Part shown: positions 8,246 through 15,066 of the stretch, piece after piece
How positions within the stretch are numbered: the stretch's first letter is position 1
Layout: each line of letters opens with the position of its first letter
Assembly (NCBI RefSeq): GCF_031179285.1
Contig: NZ_JAPSHY010000031.1
Coordinates: forward strand, 1-32,897
Source of the DNA: Microbacterium sp.
Lineage (GTDB): Bacteria > Actinomycetota > Actinomycetes > Actinomycetales > Microbacteriaceae
Direction of reading: 5' to 3'
Length of the DNA stretch: 32,897 nt
Notes under the pieces: generated by a model
The model's database searches: none
Seen by the model: the letters and a program-made list of their open reading frames with translations, nothing else
Told to the model about the DNA's origin: nothing
Position numbers and translations under genes: made by a program

Positions 8246-8935
8246 TCAGGTGGTGAAGAGGTAGCCGCGCTCGACATCGAAGCCCGCGATGCGCAGCGAG
8301 CGTCCGAGCAGCTCCTCCATCTCGTCGCGGAGGCGCAGACGCCATTCGTGCGCGGCATCCGGATCGGAGACACGCATCGCCTCGATGTCCGTGGGGATCT
8401 GCAGAGTCGCGACGACGGCATCCGCAGCCGGTGGCTTCGCGATGTCGGCGAGCGCCCATTCCACATCGAGGCGATCGCTCTCATCTCCGGCGTCCCCGCC
8501 GCCGAAGAGCCCGTATCGGTTCACGGAGTATCCCGTGACGCGGGCACCGAGCACCGAGAGGAAGAAGTGCGCGTTGCGGGCGACGAGCGGGTCGAAGGTC
8601 CACGTGACACGGCCGACATCGCGGGAGAACGCCCATTGGCGCTGGTGCTCCTTGAGCTCACGCCCCCAGCCGCGGCCACGGTACTCGGGAATGAGCGCCG
8701 TGATGTGCGAGTGCATCGTGCGGCGCCCCGGTTCGCCGAAGAAGGCGATGGACGCGCCGACCATGCGCTCCTCACCGTCTTCGCTGTCGAACAGGCCGAC
8801 GACGTAGTTGCCGGCCTGCTGCAGCGCGCGGAGCGTGCCGGCGTCGATGACGCGCTCGGGCCCTCGAATGGAGTCGAGCAGCCCCTGGGCGTCGATGATC
8901 AGTTCAACGGTGTCCAGATCGCGGATGGTTCGCAC
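8246..8935 (-). CDS. GNAT-superfamily N-acetyltransferase, unknown substrate
   Basis: A 229-residue protein with a GNAT fold signature. Beta4/alpha3 reads [20 protein letters not shown], with the acetyl-CoA pyrophosphate loop RGRGWG at residues 86-91. The tail [24 protein letters not shown] is typical of the COG3375-type branch of larger GNAT proteins. The substrate cannot be told. The GTG at 8935 is preceded by CAGACT (8942-8947, minus strand) 6 bases upstream, the spacing of a leaderless start. The HIT-like gene ends just upstream at 8960 on the same strand. Confidence 0.78.
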   Translation of the reverse strand: MRTIRDLDTVELIIDAQGLLDSIRGPERVIDAGTLRALQQAGNYVVGLFDSEDGEERMVGASIAFFGEPGRRTMHSHITALIPEYRGRGWGRELKEHQRQWAFSRDVGRVTWTFDPLVARNAHFFLSVLGARVTGYSVNRYGLFGGGDAGDESDRLDVEWALADIAKPPAADAVVATLQIPTDIEAMRVSDPDAAHEWRLRLRDEMEELLGRSLRIAGFDVERGYLFTT

Positions 8936-8959
8936 CCGTCCAGTCTGCCAGCCAAAGGG

Positions 8960-9586
8960 TCAGCGGGTGGGGAATGCCTCTCCTCCCCCTGCCGCCAGCG
9001 CCTCGGCCACGATGCGCAGATGGTCCTGCGTCATCTCCTCCGGCATGGCGGGCATGACCTGCTCCCAGTACGGCAGGATCGCGCCGCGCCCCTGCATCAT
9101 CCCGGCCGGACGCGCGTACGCCCACAGGTGCAGGTGCGCGGAGCCGTCGTTCCACCGCGAGAAGTGGCACCGCGCGACGGCGGGGATCTGCTTCGTCGCC
9201 TCCGACAGGCGCTGCAGGACCGGCCCGAGACCTGCGAGCAGCTCGATCGGGGCGTCTTCGAGCTTCACGTGACGGCGAGGGGAGATCGCGCCGACGAACG
9301 GCAGACCCAGGCCGCCTTCGAAGCCGGAGTTCACACGCCAGTCGTCGTCATGCCAGATCGTGTACTCCGACGGCTTGCAGTGGCCGCACTCCGACGGGTC
9401 GTTCTCACCGCGGCGCGGTCTTTCCGGCACGAGCATCGTCTCGAGCGGCAGCAGGTCGAACGCTGCGATGCTGGGAGCGGGACCGCTGCCGGGCACGCCG
9501 CTCGTGTCGAGCGTCTGGCCGATGGGAGCCCATCGATGCCACGCCGTGTCGGCAGGGTGCTGTTCCAAGGTGGTGTCGTCGCTCAT
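8960..9586 (-). CDS. HIT-like (histidine triad) protein
   Basis: A 208-residue protein with a histidine-triad-type motif HLHLWAYARP at 151-160 and a preceding ARCHFSRWNDGSAHL strand. The ECGHC motif at 66-70 suggests a structural metal site, as in GalT-like members. HIT proteins are nucleotide hydrolases or transferases, but the substrate here is unknown. The start at 9586 is chosen because its ATGA overlaps the stop codon of the oxidase remnant. This indicates that the gene was once the translationally coupled second gene of an operon with that oxidase. With the oxidase wrecked, its original promoter is probably gone. Confidence 0.65.
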   Translation of the reverse strand: MSDDTTLEQHPADTAWHRWAPIGQTLDTSGVPGSGPAPSIAAFDLLPLETMLVPERPRRGENDPSECGHCKPSEYTIWHDDDWRVNSGFEGGLGLPFVGAISPRRHVKLEDAPIELLAGLGPVLQRLSEATKQIPAVARCHFSRWNDGSAHLHLWAYARPAGMMQGRGAILPYWEQVMPAMPEEMTQDHLRIVAEALAAGGGEAFPTR

Positions 9587-9787
9587 CCAGCCATGCAATC
9601 ACGCAACGCGTCACGGTCGCGCTGCGACACCGCGGTCAGGCCCGCGAGTCCCAGTGAGATGTCGAGCTCGGCGAGCACGTTCCGCACCACTTCGCGCACG
9701 CCCGCTTCGCCCGCGATGCCGAGACCGTAGGCGTAAGGGACGGCCGAGAGCGACGACGCTCGCACCTAGTGCGAGGGCGATCACGTC
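9583..9787 (-). pseudogene. C-terminal remnant of FMN-dependent alpha-hydroxy-acid (lactate) oxidase
   Basis: On the minus strand the sequence opens with ADVIALALGASVVALGRP. A one-base insertion in the CCCTT run near 9735 shifts the frame, after which it continues as PYAYGLGIAGEAGVREVVRN and LAELDISLGLAGLTAV to a stop at 9583. This is the conserved phosphate-binding end of lactate 2-monooxygenase and lactate oxidase (GADAVLLGRPYAYG). The upstream part stops at 9787, exactly where foreign-looking DNA begins. The adjoining middle part of the same protein lies at 13063-13194, across the insert. The N-terminal two thirds is missing altogether. Confidence 0.85.
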
Positions 9788-9799
9788 AGCGGGTGAAGG

Positions 9800-10482
9800 A
9801 TGACGATGTTGCGAGTCGTGAATACGCAACAACAGTCCCAGGATTTCGCGTCGAGGTCCTCGTGTGGGGATCTCCGCCGGTGGGTGCTGCCGGGGCACCG
9901 GTCAGCTTGGGGACGCAGCGCTGTAAATTACGGCGCATGGAGCTGCTTCCGACGCGACTTCGTGACGGTCCTACAGCTGCTGATAGAGCGCCCCGAAGTT
10001 CGAGAAGCGTCGCGCCGAAGTGCCCGTCACCAACGACACGGGTGAGCGCACGCTACTCGTGCTCTTCGACCACGAATGCGGCCGATGGTCCGTCTCGGAG
10101 GGCGGCATCCTTCGAGAGGGTGGACCAGACGGCGAGGTGCCGGACGAAGTAGCCTTGCTCGCTCTCGTGAACCTACCGCGTGGAGTCGACCTTATGACAT
10201 GTTCGTGCCTCGAGGGGTGGAGGCCGTTGGGCACGATTTCAGGGTCCTCGCGCACCAGCGCGATCGCCCTGAGATCGCTTGCGAGGCAGTTATCGATGGC
10301 GCTCACGGGGTTGCTCACTCATATTCGACCCCAGTCGATGAGTTCCGCCTGATCTCGGTGACGCCCGCTACCTAAATCCACGGAGCTTCGTTGTCGTCCG
10401 GCCAGCGACACTGGTCGAGATGGAATCATCATCGAAGTTGCAGAGGAAGCGATAGCCCTCGTAGGCGTAGCACGATCGCGCG
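9800..10482. other. Degraded region with no supportable gene
   Basis: Frames on both strands here are short, frequently stopped and unlike known proteins. The most protein-like is on the plus strand from GTG 10020 to 10352, with TGERTLLVLFDHECGRWSV and DEVALLALVNLPRG, but it has no ribosome-binding site and its tail loses protein character. The minus strand from about 10377 to 10482 may hold the decayed distal end of the SRAP gene. I assign nothing. Confidence 0.5.
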
Positions 10483-10785
10483 CTACCGCTGTAGCGGCTC
10501 GCGCCAGGTGCTCTTCTCGGCCATGCCCGCAGCTCGCGCGTTGAACGTCGGGTACTTCAGCTTGAGGGTGGGCGACCACGGCGGAACGAGCGACCACCGC
10601 GCCTGCTCATATCAGAGCTCCCCCCGTCTTCGCTGAGCCCTGCAGCATGGGGATGCTCTCGGTAGGCGCGATGTTGTACGTCGCCGCCCAATGTGGCTGC
10701 CACTCATACGGGCGCCGACCGGTCTTCGTCACGAACTTGGAGATCTCCGCATTGCGCGATCACCCATTGCGAATCGTCCACACAT
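10483..10785 (-). pseudogene. SRAP (YedK/HMCES-like) abasic-site-processing protein, decayed
   Basis: The minus strand begins with MCGRF at 10785, the invariant start of SRAP proteins, whose Cys2 forms the thiazolidine crosslink with abasic sites in single-stranded DNA. After a frameshift it continues as AEISKFVTKTGRRPYEWQ and YNIAPTESIPMLQG. A second frameshift leads to ARWSLVPPWSPTLKLKYP, then FNARAAGMAEKSTWREPLQR and a stop at 10483. These are the SRAP motifs in order (NIAPT, W-x-LVPPW, NARAE). The distal half, with the GYYEW and HDRMP regions, is not recognisable. Two frameshifts, an internal stop and truncation show it is dead. Confidence 0.85.
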
Positions 10786-10875
10786 GGCTGTGAGCGTACC
10801 CACGGTCTGGGGGTCGTGGGGCTCGACCCTGAGGACTTCCCCCGGGCGGTTCCGCAGGGAGATTTCTCAAAGGGC

Positions 10876-10904
10876 TTGACACTCCTGACCTCGCGGGGTC
10901 TACT
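10876..10904 (+). promoter_or_regulatory. Sigma70-type promoter of the membrane protein/winged-helix operon
   Basis: TTGACA at 10876-10881 is a perfect -35. After a 17-base spacer, TCTACT at 10899-10904 serves as -10. Transcription would start at about 10911-10912, right at the ATG of the first gene, so the mRNA is predicted to be leaderless. Confidence 0.75.
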
Positions 10905-10911
10905 TTCCAGT

Positions 10912-11358
10912 ATGGAAAACGAACCTTCAGCTGCGGAAGCGTTGGCGATCGCTCAGGAGTCCCGTCGCGCAGCCTTGCAACAGTCGCGGTCACCCTGGTG
11001 GTACTTTCCTGCGAGCGGCGCTGTTCTGGGAGCGGCAGTTGTTGCCGTTTTGCTCGCGCAAGGCATCGGCATAGGCATCGCGGTGATCCTGATGTCTGTC
11101 TCGATGGCAGTCTTGGAGTTCGCTCGTCGACATGTGACGGGGACGCGAACGTCGGAGTTTGGGCGGGGCCGAGCGACGGTCTACGCGATGGTTTTCGGGG
11201 CGTTGGGTCTCGCAACCTTGGCGGGGAGCTGGTTCTTCGTCAAGGAGCAGAATGTCAGTTGGGTGGGATGGGCAGCCGGCGCGATCATCTTCGTCCTAGT
11301 GGCCGTAGGCGGATGGGTTTTTGAACGCGCGCTCCTAACCTCCACGACACGCCGATGA
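10912..11358 (+). CDS. Small integral membrane protein, unknown function
   Basis: A 148-residue protein I do not recognise by family. The N-terminus is soluble and helical (MENEPSAAEALAIAQESRRA). Four hydrophobic segments follow, around residues 30-48, 50-66, 88-108 and 117-136, with basic RRH and RGR turns between them. The ATG at 10912 sits at the predicted transcription start of a strong promoter and lacks a ribosome-binding site, so leaderless translation is likely. The stop codon overlaps the next start (ATGA), which ties it to the winged-helix regulator at 11355. Membrane protein plus small winged-helix protein pairs are common in actinobacteria, where the regulator controls its own operon. 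That role is inferred here. Confidence 0.7.
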   Translation: MENEPSAAEALAIAQESRRAALQQSRSPWWYFPASGAVLGAAVVAVLLAQGIGIGIAVILMSVSMAVLEFARRHVTGTRTSEFGRGRATVYAMVFGALGLATLAGSWFFVKEQNVSWVGWAAGAIIFVLVAVGGWVFERALLTSTTRR

Positions 11359-11657
11359 GGTCATCTCAGGCAGGAACAGCTCAGCTCAACGAGACCATCC
11401 ATCCGACCCGTCGACTTGCTATCTGCGCATATTTGTCCGAGGTGGTGGAAGCGGAGTTTGCTGCTGTGCGAGATTCTCTACGGATCAGTGATTCGTCGCT
11501 CAGCAAGCACCTGTCGACCCTCAGAGATGCAGGGTATGTGCAGCTTTTCAAACTCGCAGACGGGGGGCACAGTCGGACGTGGGTGGCGCTAACCAAGGAA
11601 GGCCGACTGGCCTATGAAGCCCACGTCCAAGCGCTGCGTCGGTTGACCAAATCTTGA
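11355..11657 (+). CDS. Winged-helix transcriptional regulator (HTH_34/MarR-ArsR-like)
   Basis: A 100-residue DNA-binding protein. The segment HPTRRLAICAYLSEVVEAEF followed by AAVRDSLRISDSSLSKHLST and LRDAGYVQLFK is a winged helix in which ISDSSLSKHLSTL is the recognition helix. The wing carries GGHSRTWVALTKEGR, as in the HTH_34 branch of MarR/PadR-like proteins. No separate sensor domain is present, so it probably acts as a dimer that senses a small ligand or its membrane partner. ATGA overlap with the upstream membrane gene implies coupled translation. A strong hairpin terminator follows 4 bases after the stop. The gene is intact in an otherwise decayed segment. Confidence 0.8.
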   Translation: MRSSQAGTAQLNETIHPTRRLAICAYLSEVVEAEFAAVRDSLRISDSSLSKHLSTLRDAGYVQLFKLADGGHSRTWVALTKEGRLAYEAHVQALRRLTKS

Positions 11658-11660
11658 GCC

Positions 11661-11697
11661 TTCCGGTTCGGGCGCTAACAGAGCACCCGAACCGGAA
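11661..11697. terminator. Hairpin terminator between convergent genes
   Basis: TTCCGGTTCGGG at 11661-11672 pairs exactly with CCCGAACCGGAA at 11686-11697, and an inner GCT/AGC adds three pairs around a short loop. It lies between the winged-helix gene stop (11657) and the secreted-protein stop (11711) and can serve both strands. Confidence 0.75.
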
Positions 11698-11710
11698 CGC
11701 TCGACAGCCC

Positions 11711-12169
11711 CTAGGCCGCGCAGGCTTGATAGGCGCCGATTCCGCCTACAGCGGTCGACAGCACCCACCGGATCGTCAGAGCCGGCGACATCACACCGAG
11801 AACGCCGCCGATGATAGCGAAGAGGCAGCCTTCCGCCTTGTAGTCCACGGCACCCCCTCCATAGGCGAGGCGATAGGTCGCGACGTGACGCCCGTTGATA
11901 TACCTGTGCAGGTAGCTTCCCTTACAGTTTGTCAACGGCTCTCCATTCGCGAGGGAGTGCGAGTGGCCGGACGTCAGAATGCAGATCCACTCGTACTGCC
12001 CGGTGGGGGAGCTGCTCATCGGCTGAATCGCTGGGGTCGCTGCGACTGTCCCGGTTGATCGCGCCTTGGTCGGTGCCACGGTTTCTGCTGCGGCTGCTGG
12101 CGCCGCGCCGGACAGCAACAGTGCTGCGATGGCAAGGGCGGCAAGGCCGCCCTTCTTCCGAATTTTCAT
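11711..12169 (-). CDS. Small secreted protein with Gly-rich hydrophobic C-terminus, unknown
   Basis: A 152-residue protein with a clear Sec signal peptide: basic MKIRKKGG, a hydrophobic core and a probable cleavage after APAAAA. The mature part has a disordered Thr/Ala/Pro lead, then a Cys-containing core (EWICILTSGHSHSLANG, NCKGSYLHRYINGRH). It ends in a hydrophobic Gly-rich stretch, GCLFAIIGGVLGVMSPAL to AVGGIGAYQACAA, bounded by two cysteines. I recognise no family. The layout resembles some secreted bacteriocin-like or cell-surface peptides, but no immunity or export genes are evident. GGAGAGG with 7 bases spacing selects the ATG at 12169 over a GTG at 12175. A promoter containing a 12-base palindrome lies upstream and the TetR gene diverges. 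Confidence 0.65.
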   Translation of the reverse strand: MKIRKKGGLAALAIAALLLSGAAPAAAAETVAPTKARSTGTVAATPAIQPMSSSPTGQYEWICILTSGHSHSLANGEPLTNCKGSYLHRYINGRHVATYRLAYGGGAVDYKAEGCLFAIIGGVLGVMSPALTIRWVLSTAVGGIGAYQACAA

Positions 12170-12224
12170 ACTCACACCTCTCCGGTATCGAGGGCTCGCA
12201 ACGCCTGTTTGATGCTGCCGCCCT

Positions 12225-12304
12225 GCGTTAGGGAGGGACGATCGTCCAACAACCGCGCTGAAGCGAGGGTTGGGATCGTATGGTCAGGCGGTCGCGAGAC
12301 CGCC
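12225..12304. promoter_or_regulatory. Palindrome-rich divergent control region, candidate TetR operators
   Basis: On the minus strand TTGTTG (12252-12247) and TAACGC (12230-12225) form a possible promoter with a 16-base spacer for the secreted protein. The perfect palindrome GGACGATCGTCC at 12236-12247 fills most of that spacer. A second repeat, GGCGGTC (12287-12293) with GACCGCC (12298-12304), lies closer to the TetR start. Both are plausible operators. No binding evidence is available from the sequence alone. Confidence 0.45.
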
Positions 12305-12336
12305 CGCCAAGCCACCGGGGGGTGCGAGCAGAACAG

Positions 12337-12951
12337 ATGGTCATGACACGTACCAGGTATCAAGCGGGAATCGATGAACCGTCGTCGAGCACCGCATCGG
12401 GGATACTGCAGGCCGCGATCGAAGAGTTCGATGAGTGCGGCTTCGCGGAGGCCAGCGTAGGTCAGATCGCGAACCGAGCCGGGACGTCGAAGTCCCTAGT
12501 GACCTACTACTTTCCGACGAAGTCCTCCCTGGCAACTAGCATTCTCGCTCTGGCTCACCCAAACGGAGTATTCATGGGCAGGGAACGTGAGGCCAGTGAC
12601 CCGCTCGATGCGATTCTTCAAGCAGCCGAGCACATAGCAACCTGTGTCGCCCACCACCAAATCGCTCGCGTCGCGATCAAACTTCATCATCGTCGTGATA
12701 TCCGTCAACAGGGGATACCTGCGAGGTATAGCGGCTGGCTTGCGCGCACCGCTGACTATCTCGAGGAGGCGAAACGGAACGGGCAAGTCCCGGTCTCCAC
12801 CGACGTTGCTGTGCACTCCCGACTCCTCGTCGCCGGAATCGCTGGACTGATCGATATGGCCACGACCACCGGCGATTATCTCTCCCTCGTCGACGACTCA
12901 ATATTGCTCACTCGTGATCGTTTAACCCTGATACGAGGTGCCAAAGAATGA
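12337..12951 (+). CDS. TetR-family transcriptional regulator
   Basis: A 204-residue regulator with an N-terminal TetR helix-turn-helix: GILQAAIEEFDECGFAEASV, then GQIANRAGTSKSLVTYYFPT and KSSLATSIL. The ligand domain (ILQAAEHIATCVAHHQIARV, with SRLLVAGIAGLIDMATTTG near the end) recalls the gamma-butyrolactone-receptor-like branch, though that is only a resemblance. The start is uncertain among ATG 12337, ATG 12343 and GTG 12322, and none has a good ribosome-binding site. The gene diverges from the small secreted protein, and its likely operators lie between them. Its base composition is less GC-biased than the chromosome around it, in keeping with the inserted segment. Confidence 0.82.
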   Translation: MVMTRTRYQAGIDEPSSSTASGILQAAIEEFDECGFAEASVGQIANRAGTSKSLVTYYFPTKSSLATSILALAHPNGVFMGREREASDPLDAILQAAEHIATCVAHHQIARVAIKLHHRRDIRQQGIPARYSGWLARTADYLEEAKRNGQVPVSTDVAVHSRLLVAGIAGLIDMATTTGDYLSLVDDSILLTRDRLTLIRGAKE

Positions 12952-13062
12952 CGGGATTCCGCGCCCGCAACACCTTGAGGGGTTGGGGCAAATCGCTGCG
13001 CTGGCGCGCGCGCCCGCTCCCCGCGTCGAAGTAGAGAACGGTGACCACCAGCAGCACCCGCT

Positions 13063-13194
13063 ACGCACGCCCGAGTCGAAGACGATCGGCACGCGGCCCG
13101 CCACCCGCGCCGGGATCTCGGGCAGGACGGCGAGCGTCGGCACTGCCCGATCGATCAGGCGGCCGCCGTGATTCGAGATCCAGATGCCGGGGTG
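13063..13194 (-). pseudogene. Middle remnant of the same alpha-hydroxy-acid oxidase
   Basis: The minus strand reads HPGIWISNHGGRLIDRAVPT then LAVLPEIPARVAGRVPIVF and DSGVRSG. This is the active-site region of FMN-dependent alpha-hydroxy-acid oxidases, with the catalytic base His in SNHGG and the FMN-phosphate-binding DSGVR. It breaks off at 13062 where the inserted DNA begins. The next residues of the protein are found at 9787 on the other side. Sequence before HPGIW is unrelated and runs into the MFS promoter, so the N-terminal half was lost separately. Confidence 0.85.
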
Positions 13195-13219
13195 TCGCGC
13201 GCGCCGATAGCCTTGATCG

Positions 13220-14662
13220 GTGGGTGCGAATGACGACAGGGCCAGGAAACGTCTCTCCCGAACCCCGCCGAAGTGGGCCGTCGTCGCCGTGCTCGCCTTC
13301 GCGGGCCTGTGCTCCTCGTTCATGTTCACACTCGTCGTGCCGCTGCAGGCCGAGCTGCCGCAGCTGCTGAACGCCTCACGCGAAGACACCACATGGGTGG
13401 TCACCATCACCCTGCTCGTCGCCGCGGTCGCCACTCCGATCTCCGGGCGCCTCGGCGACATGTACGGCAAGCGGCGGGTCGTGGTCGTGCTGTTGCTCCT
13501 CCTCGTGATCGGCTCGATGATCGCCGCGCTGTCAGGGTCGATCATCGGCGTCATCATCGGCCGCGCACTGCAAGGTGCGGTGACGGGAGTGGTGCCGCTC
13601 GGCATCGCGATCATGCGCGACGTGCTGCCGTCAGAGCGCCTGGGCACCGCGGTCGCTCTGATGAGCGCGACCATGGGCGTGGGCGGCGCGATCGGCCTGC
13701 CGGTCGCCGCGCTGCTGGCCGAGCACGCCGACTGGCACATGCTGTTCTGGCTCGCGGCCGCGCTCGGCGTCGCCGGCCTCGCCCTCGTCTTCGCCGTCGT
13801 CCCCGAAGACGTGCTGCGCTTCCCCGGCCGGCTCGACGTCATCGGCGCCATCGGGCTCGCCATCGGCCTGACCGGAATCCTGCTCTTCGTCTCGCGCGGT
13901 GCTGAATGGGGGTGGACGTCGCCCCTCACCCTGACCTGCATCATCGGCGGCGTCGTCGTGCTGCTGGCGTGGGGCTGGTATCAGCTGCGAGCGAAGGACC
14001 CGCTGCTCGACCTGCGCGTCGCCGCACGCCCTGCCGTGCTCTTCACGAACGTCGCCGCCATCGGCATGGGGTTCGCGCTTTTCGCATCGAACGTGACGTT
14101 CCCGCAGCTGCTGGAGATGCCTGCGGGAACCGAGCACGGATTCGGGCTCGACATGGTCGGAGCCGCCCTCGTGATCATGCCGGCGGGGCTGGTGATGATG
14201 GTCATCTCGCCGCTGTCCGGCTGGCTCGAGCGCACCGTCGGCCCGCGCCCGCTGTTCACGGTCGGTGCGACCGCGATCGTGCTCGCCTATGTGTTCGTGC
14301 TGCTCTGGTCGAGCGAGGTGTGGCACATCTTCGTGGGGAACCTGCTCATCGGCGTCGGCATCGGTTTCAGCTTCGCCGCCATGCCGATGATCATCATGCG
14401 CTCGGTCCCGGCGAACGAGACGGGCGCCTCGAACGGCCTCAACGCCCTGTTCCGCTCCGTCGGCACGTCCAGCGCCTCGGCGGTGATGGGCGGCATCCTC
14501 GCCGCGATGAGCGTCGATGTCGACGGGGTCGCCGTGCCGACGCGGGCCGCCTTCGACGTGTGCTTCTGGCTGGCGATCGCCGCCGGCCTCATCGCGGTCA
14601 TCCTGTCGTTCCTGATCCCGAAGGAGCGCAGCTCCGAGCAGCATCCTTCACTGCCCGGCTGA
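13220..14662 (+). CDS. MFS drug-efflux transporter (DHA2/EmrB-QacA-like)
   Basis: A 480-residue polytopic membrane protein that probably exports small hydrophobic compounds by proton antiport. Segments seen in order are TM1 AVVAVLAFAGLCSSFMFTLV, a TM2 region with TTWVVTITLLVAAVATPISG, the MFS motif A GRLGDMYGKRR near residue 75, and motif C-like GVGGAIGLPVAALL near 152. About 14 hydrophobic segments are present, ending with LAIAAGLIAVILSFLIPKER. The start is GTG 13220. TAGCCT (13208-13213) sits 6 bases upstream with no ribosome-binding site, so the transcript is probably leaderless. The next gene converges with only 2 bases between stops. The substrate is unknown. Confidence 0.87.
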   Translation: MGANDDRARKRLSRTPPKWAVVAVLAFAGLCSSFMFTLVVPLQAELPQLLNASREDTTWVVTITLLVAAVATPISGRLGDMYGKRRVVVVLLLLLVIGSMIAALSGSIIGVIIGRALQGAVTGVVPLGIAIMRDVLPSERLGTAVALMSATMGVGGAIGLPVAALLAEHADWHMLFWLAAALGVAGLALVFAVVPEDVLRFPGRLDVIGAIGLAIGLTGILLFVSRGAEWGWTSPLTLTCIIGGVVVLLAWGWYQLRAKDPLLDLRVAARPAVLFTNVAAIGMGFALFASNVTFPQLLEMPAGTEHGFGLDMVGAALVIMPAGLVMMVISPLSGWLERTVGPRPLFTVGATAIVLAYVFVLLWSSEVWHIFVGNLLIGVGIGFSFAAMPMIIMRSVPANETGASNGLNALFRSVGTSSASAVMGGILAAMSVDVDGVAVPTRAAFDVCFWLAIAAGLIAVILSFLIPKERSSEQHPSLPG

Positions 14663-14664
14663 GG

Positions 14665-15066
14665 TCATACGGAGATCGTCCGCGGGTCGGGATCTCCGTC
14701 CCGCAACGGCCGCAACCGGTCGGGGAGGGGCCATCCCAGCACGAACTGCAGGGTCGTGGGCCGGGTCATGTCTCCGAAGTCGTCGATCTTCACCACGATC
14801 CGGCCGGGGGCGGCATCCTCATCGGGAGTCACCTCGAGGATGCGCACCCGCAGCGGCCGATCGCCTTCACCCTCCAGCATCCACGGGTCGGCGAGCCAGG
14901 CGATCCCGTGCGCCTCCAGCGCCGCCTCGGCATCGAGCCACTCGGTCGGCGCCGACGCGGTGCGGCCGAGCACGTCGACCGCGACCCAGCTGTCACCCTC
15001 CGGGTGGATCCATCCGAGCAGTTCGCCGTCGTCGCGGCGGTGCGGGGTCCAGTCGGGCGACACCAT
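14665..15066 (-). CDS. Small conserved-type protein of unknown function
   Basis: A 133-residue soluble, acidic protein that I do not recognise. It begins MVSPDWTPHRRDDGELLGWI and has many Trp and Asp residues (HPEGDSWVAVDVLGR, ADPWMLEG). The C-terminal half, LRVRILEVTPDEDA through GRIVVKIDDFGDM, looks like beta strands, and the tail is FVLGWPLPDRLRPL. No signal peptide, membrane segment or metal motif is visible. The ATG shares one base with the stop codon of the beta-lactamase-fold gene (TGATG at 15068-15064), so the two are co-translated. It probably shares a pathway with that protein. Confidence 0.65.
   Translation of the reverse strand: MVSPDWTPHRRDDGELLGWIHPEGDSWVAVDVLGRTASAPTEWLDAEAALEAHGIAWLADPWMLEGEGDRPLRVRILEVTPDEDAAPGRIVVKIDDFGDMTRPTTLQFVLGWPLPDRLRPLRDGDPDPRTISV

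Larger units (their letters stand above)
9788..13062. mobile_element. Inserted accessory segment interrupting the oxidase gene
   Basis: About 3.3 kb separates two pieces of one oxidase protein that would be contiguous (VFDSGVRSG on the right, ADVIALALG on the left). The interior is visibly less GC-biased than the flanks, contains decayed genes and nearly lacks the GGATGCC word common elsewhere. AGCGGGTG at 9788-9795 recurs inverted as CACCCGCT at 13055-13062. Part of that match is oxidase coding sequence, so it may not be a true terminal repeat. No transposase, integrase or target duplication is visible, so the mechanism is unknown and the ends are accurate to a few bases only. Confidence 0.6.

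Noticed and set aside
6795..8264. 489-codon plus-strand frame opposite glyQS
   Set aside because: The minus strand encodes an unmistakable glycyl-tRNA synthetase. The plus frame is low-complexity shadow sequence.
8148..8459. N-terminal extension of glyQS to an upstream start
   Set aside because: It would overlap the GNAT gene and the TAGAAT promoter. The family begins at the GTG with GGAG at 6 bases.
10693..10911. N-terminal extension of the small membrane protein to 10693
   Set aside because: It lies upstream of a consensus promoter and overlaps the SRAP pseudogene on the other strand.
9788..13062. Complete insertion sequence or integrative element
   Set aside because: No transposase, integrase, resolvase, relaxase or attachment-site tRNA is visible inside or at the edges. 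I describe it only as an inserted segment.
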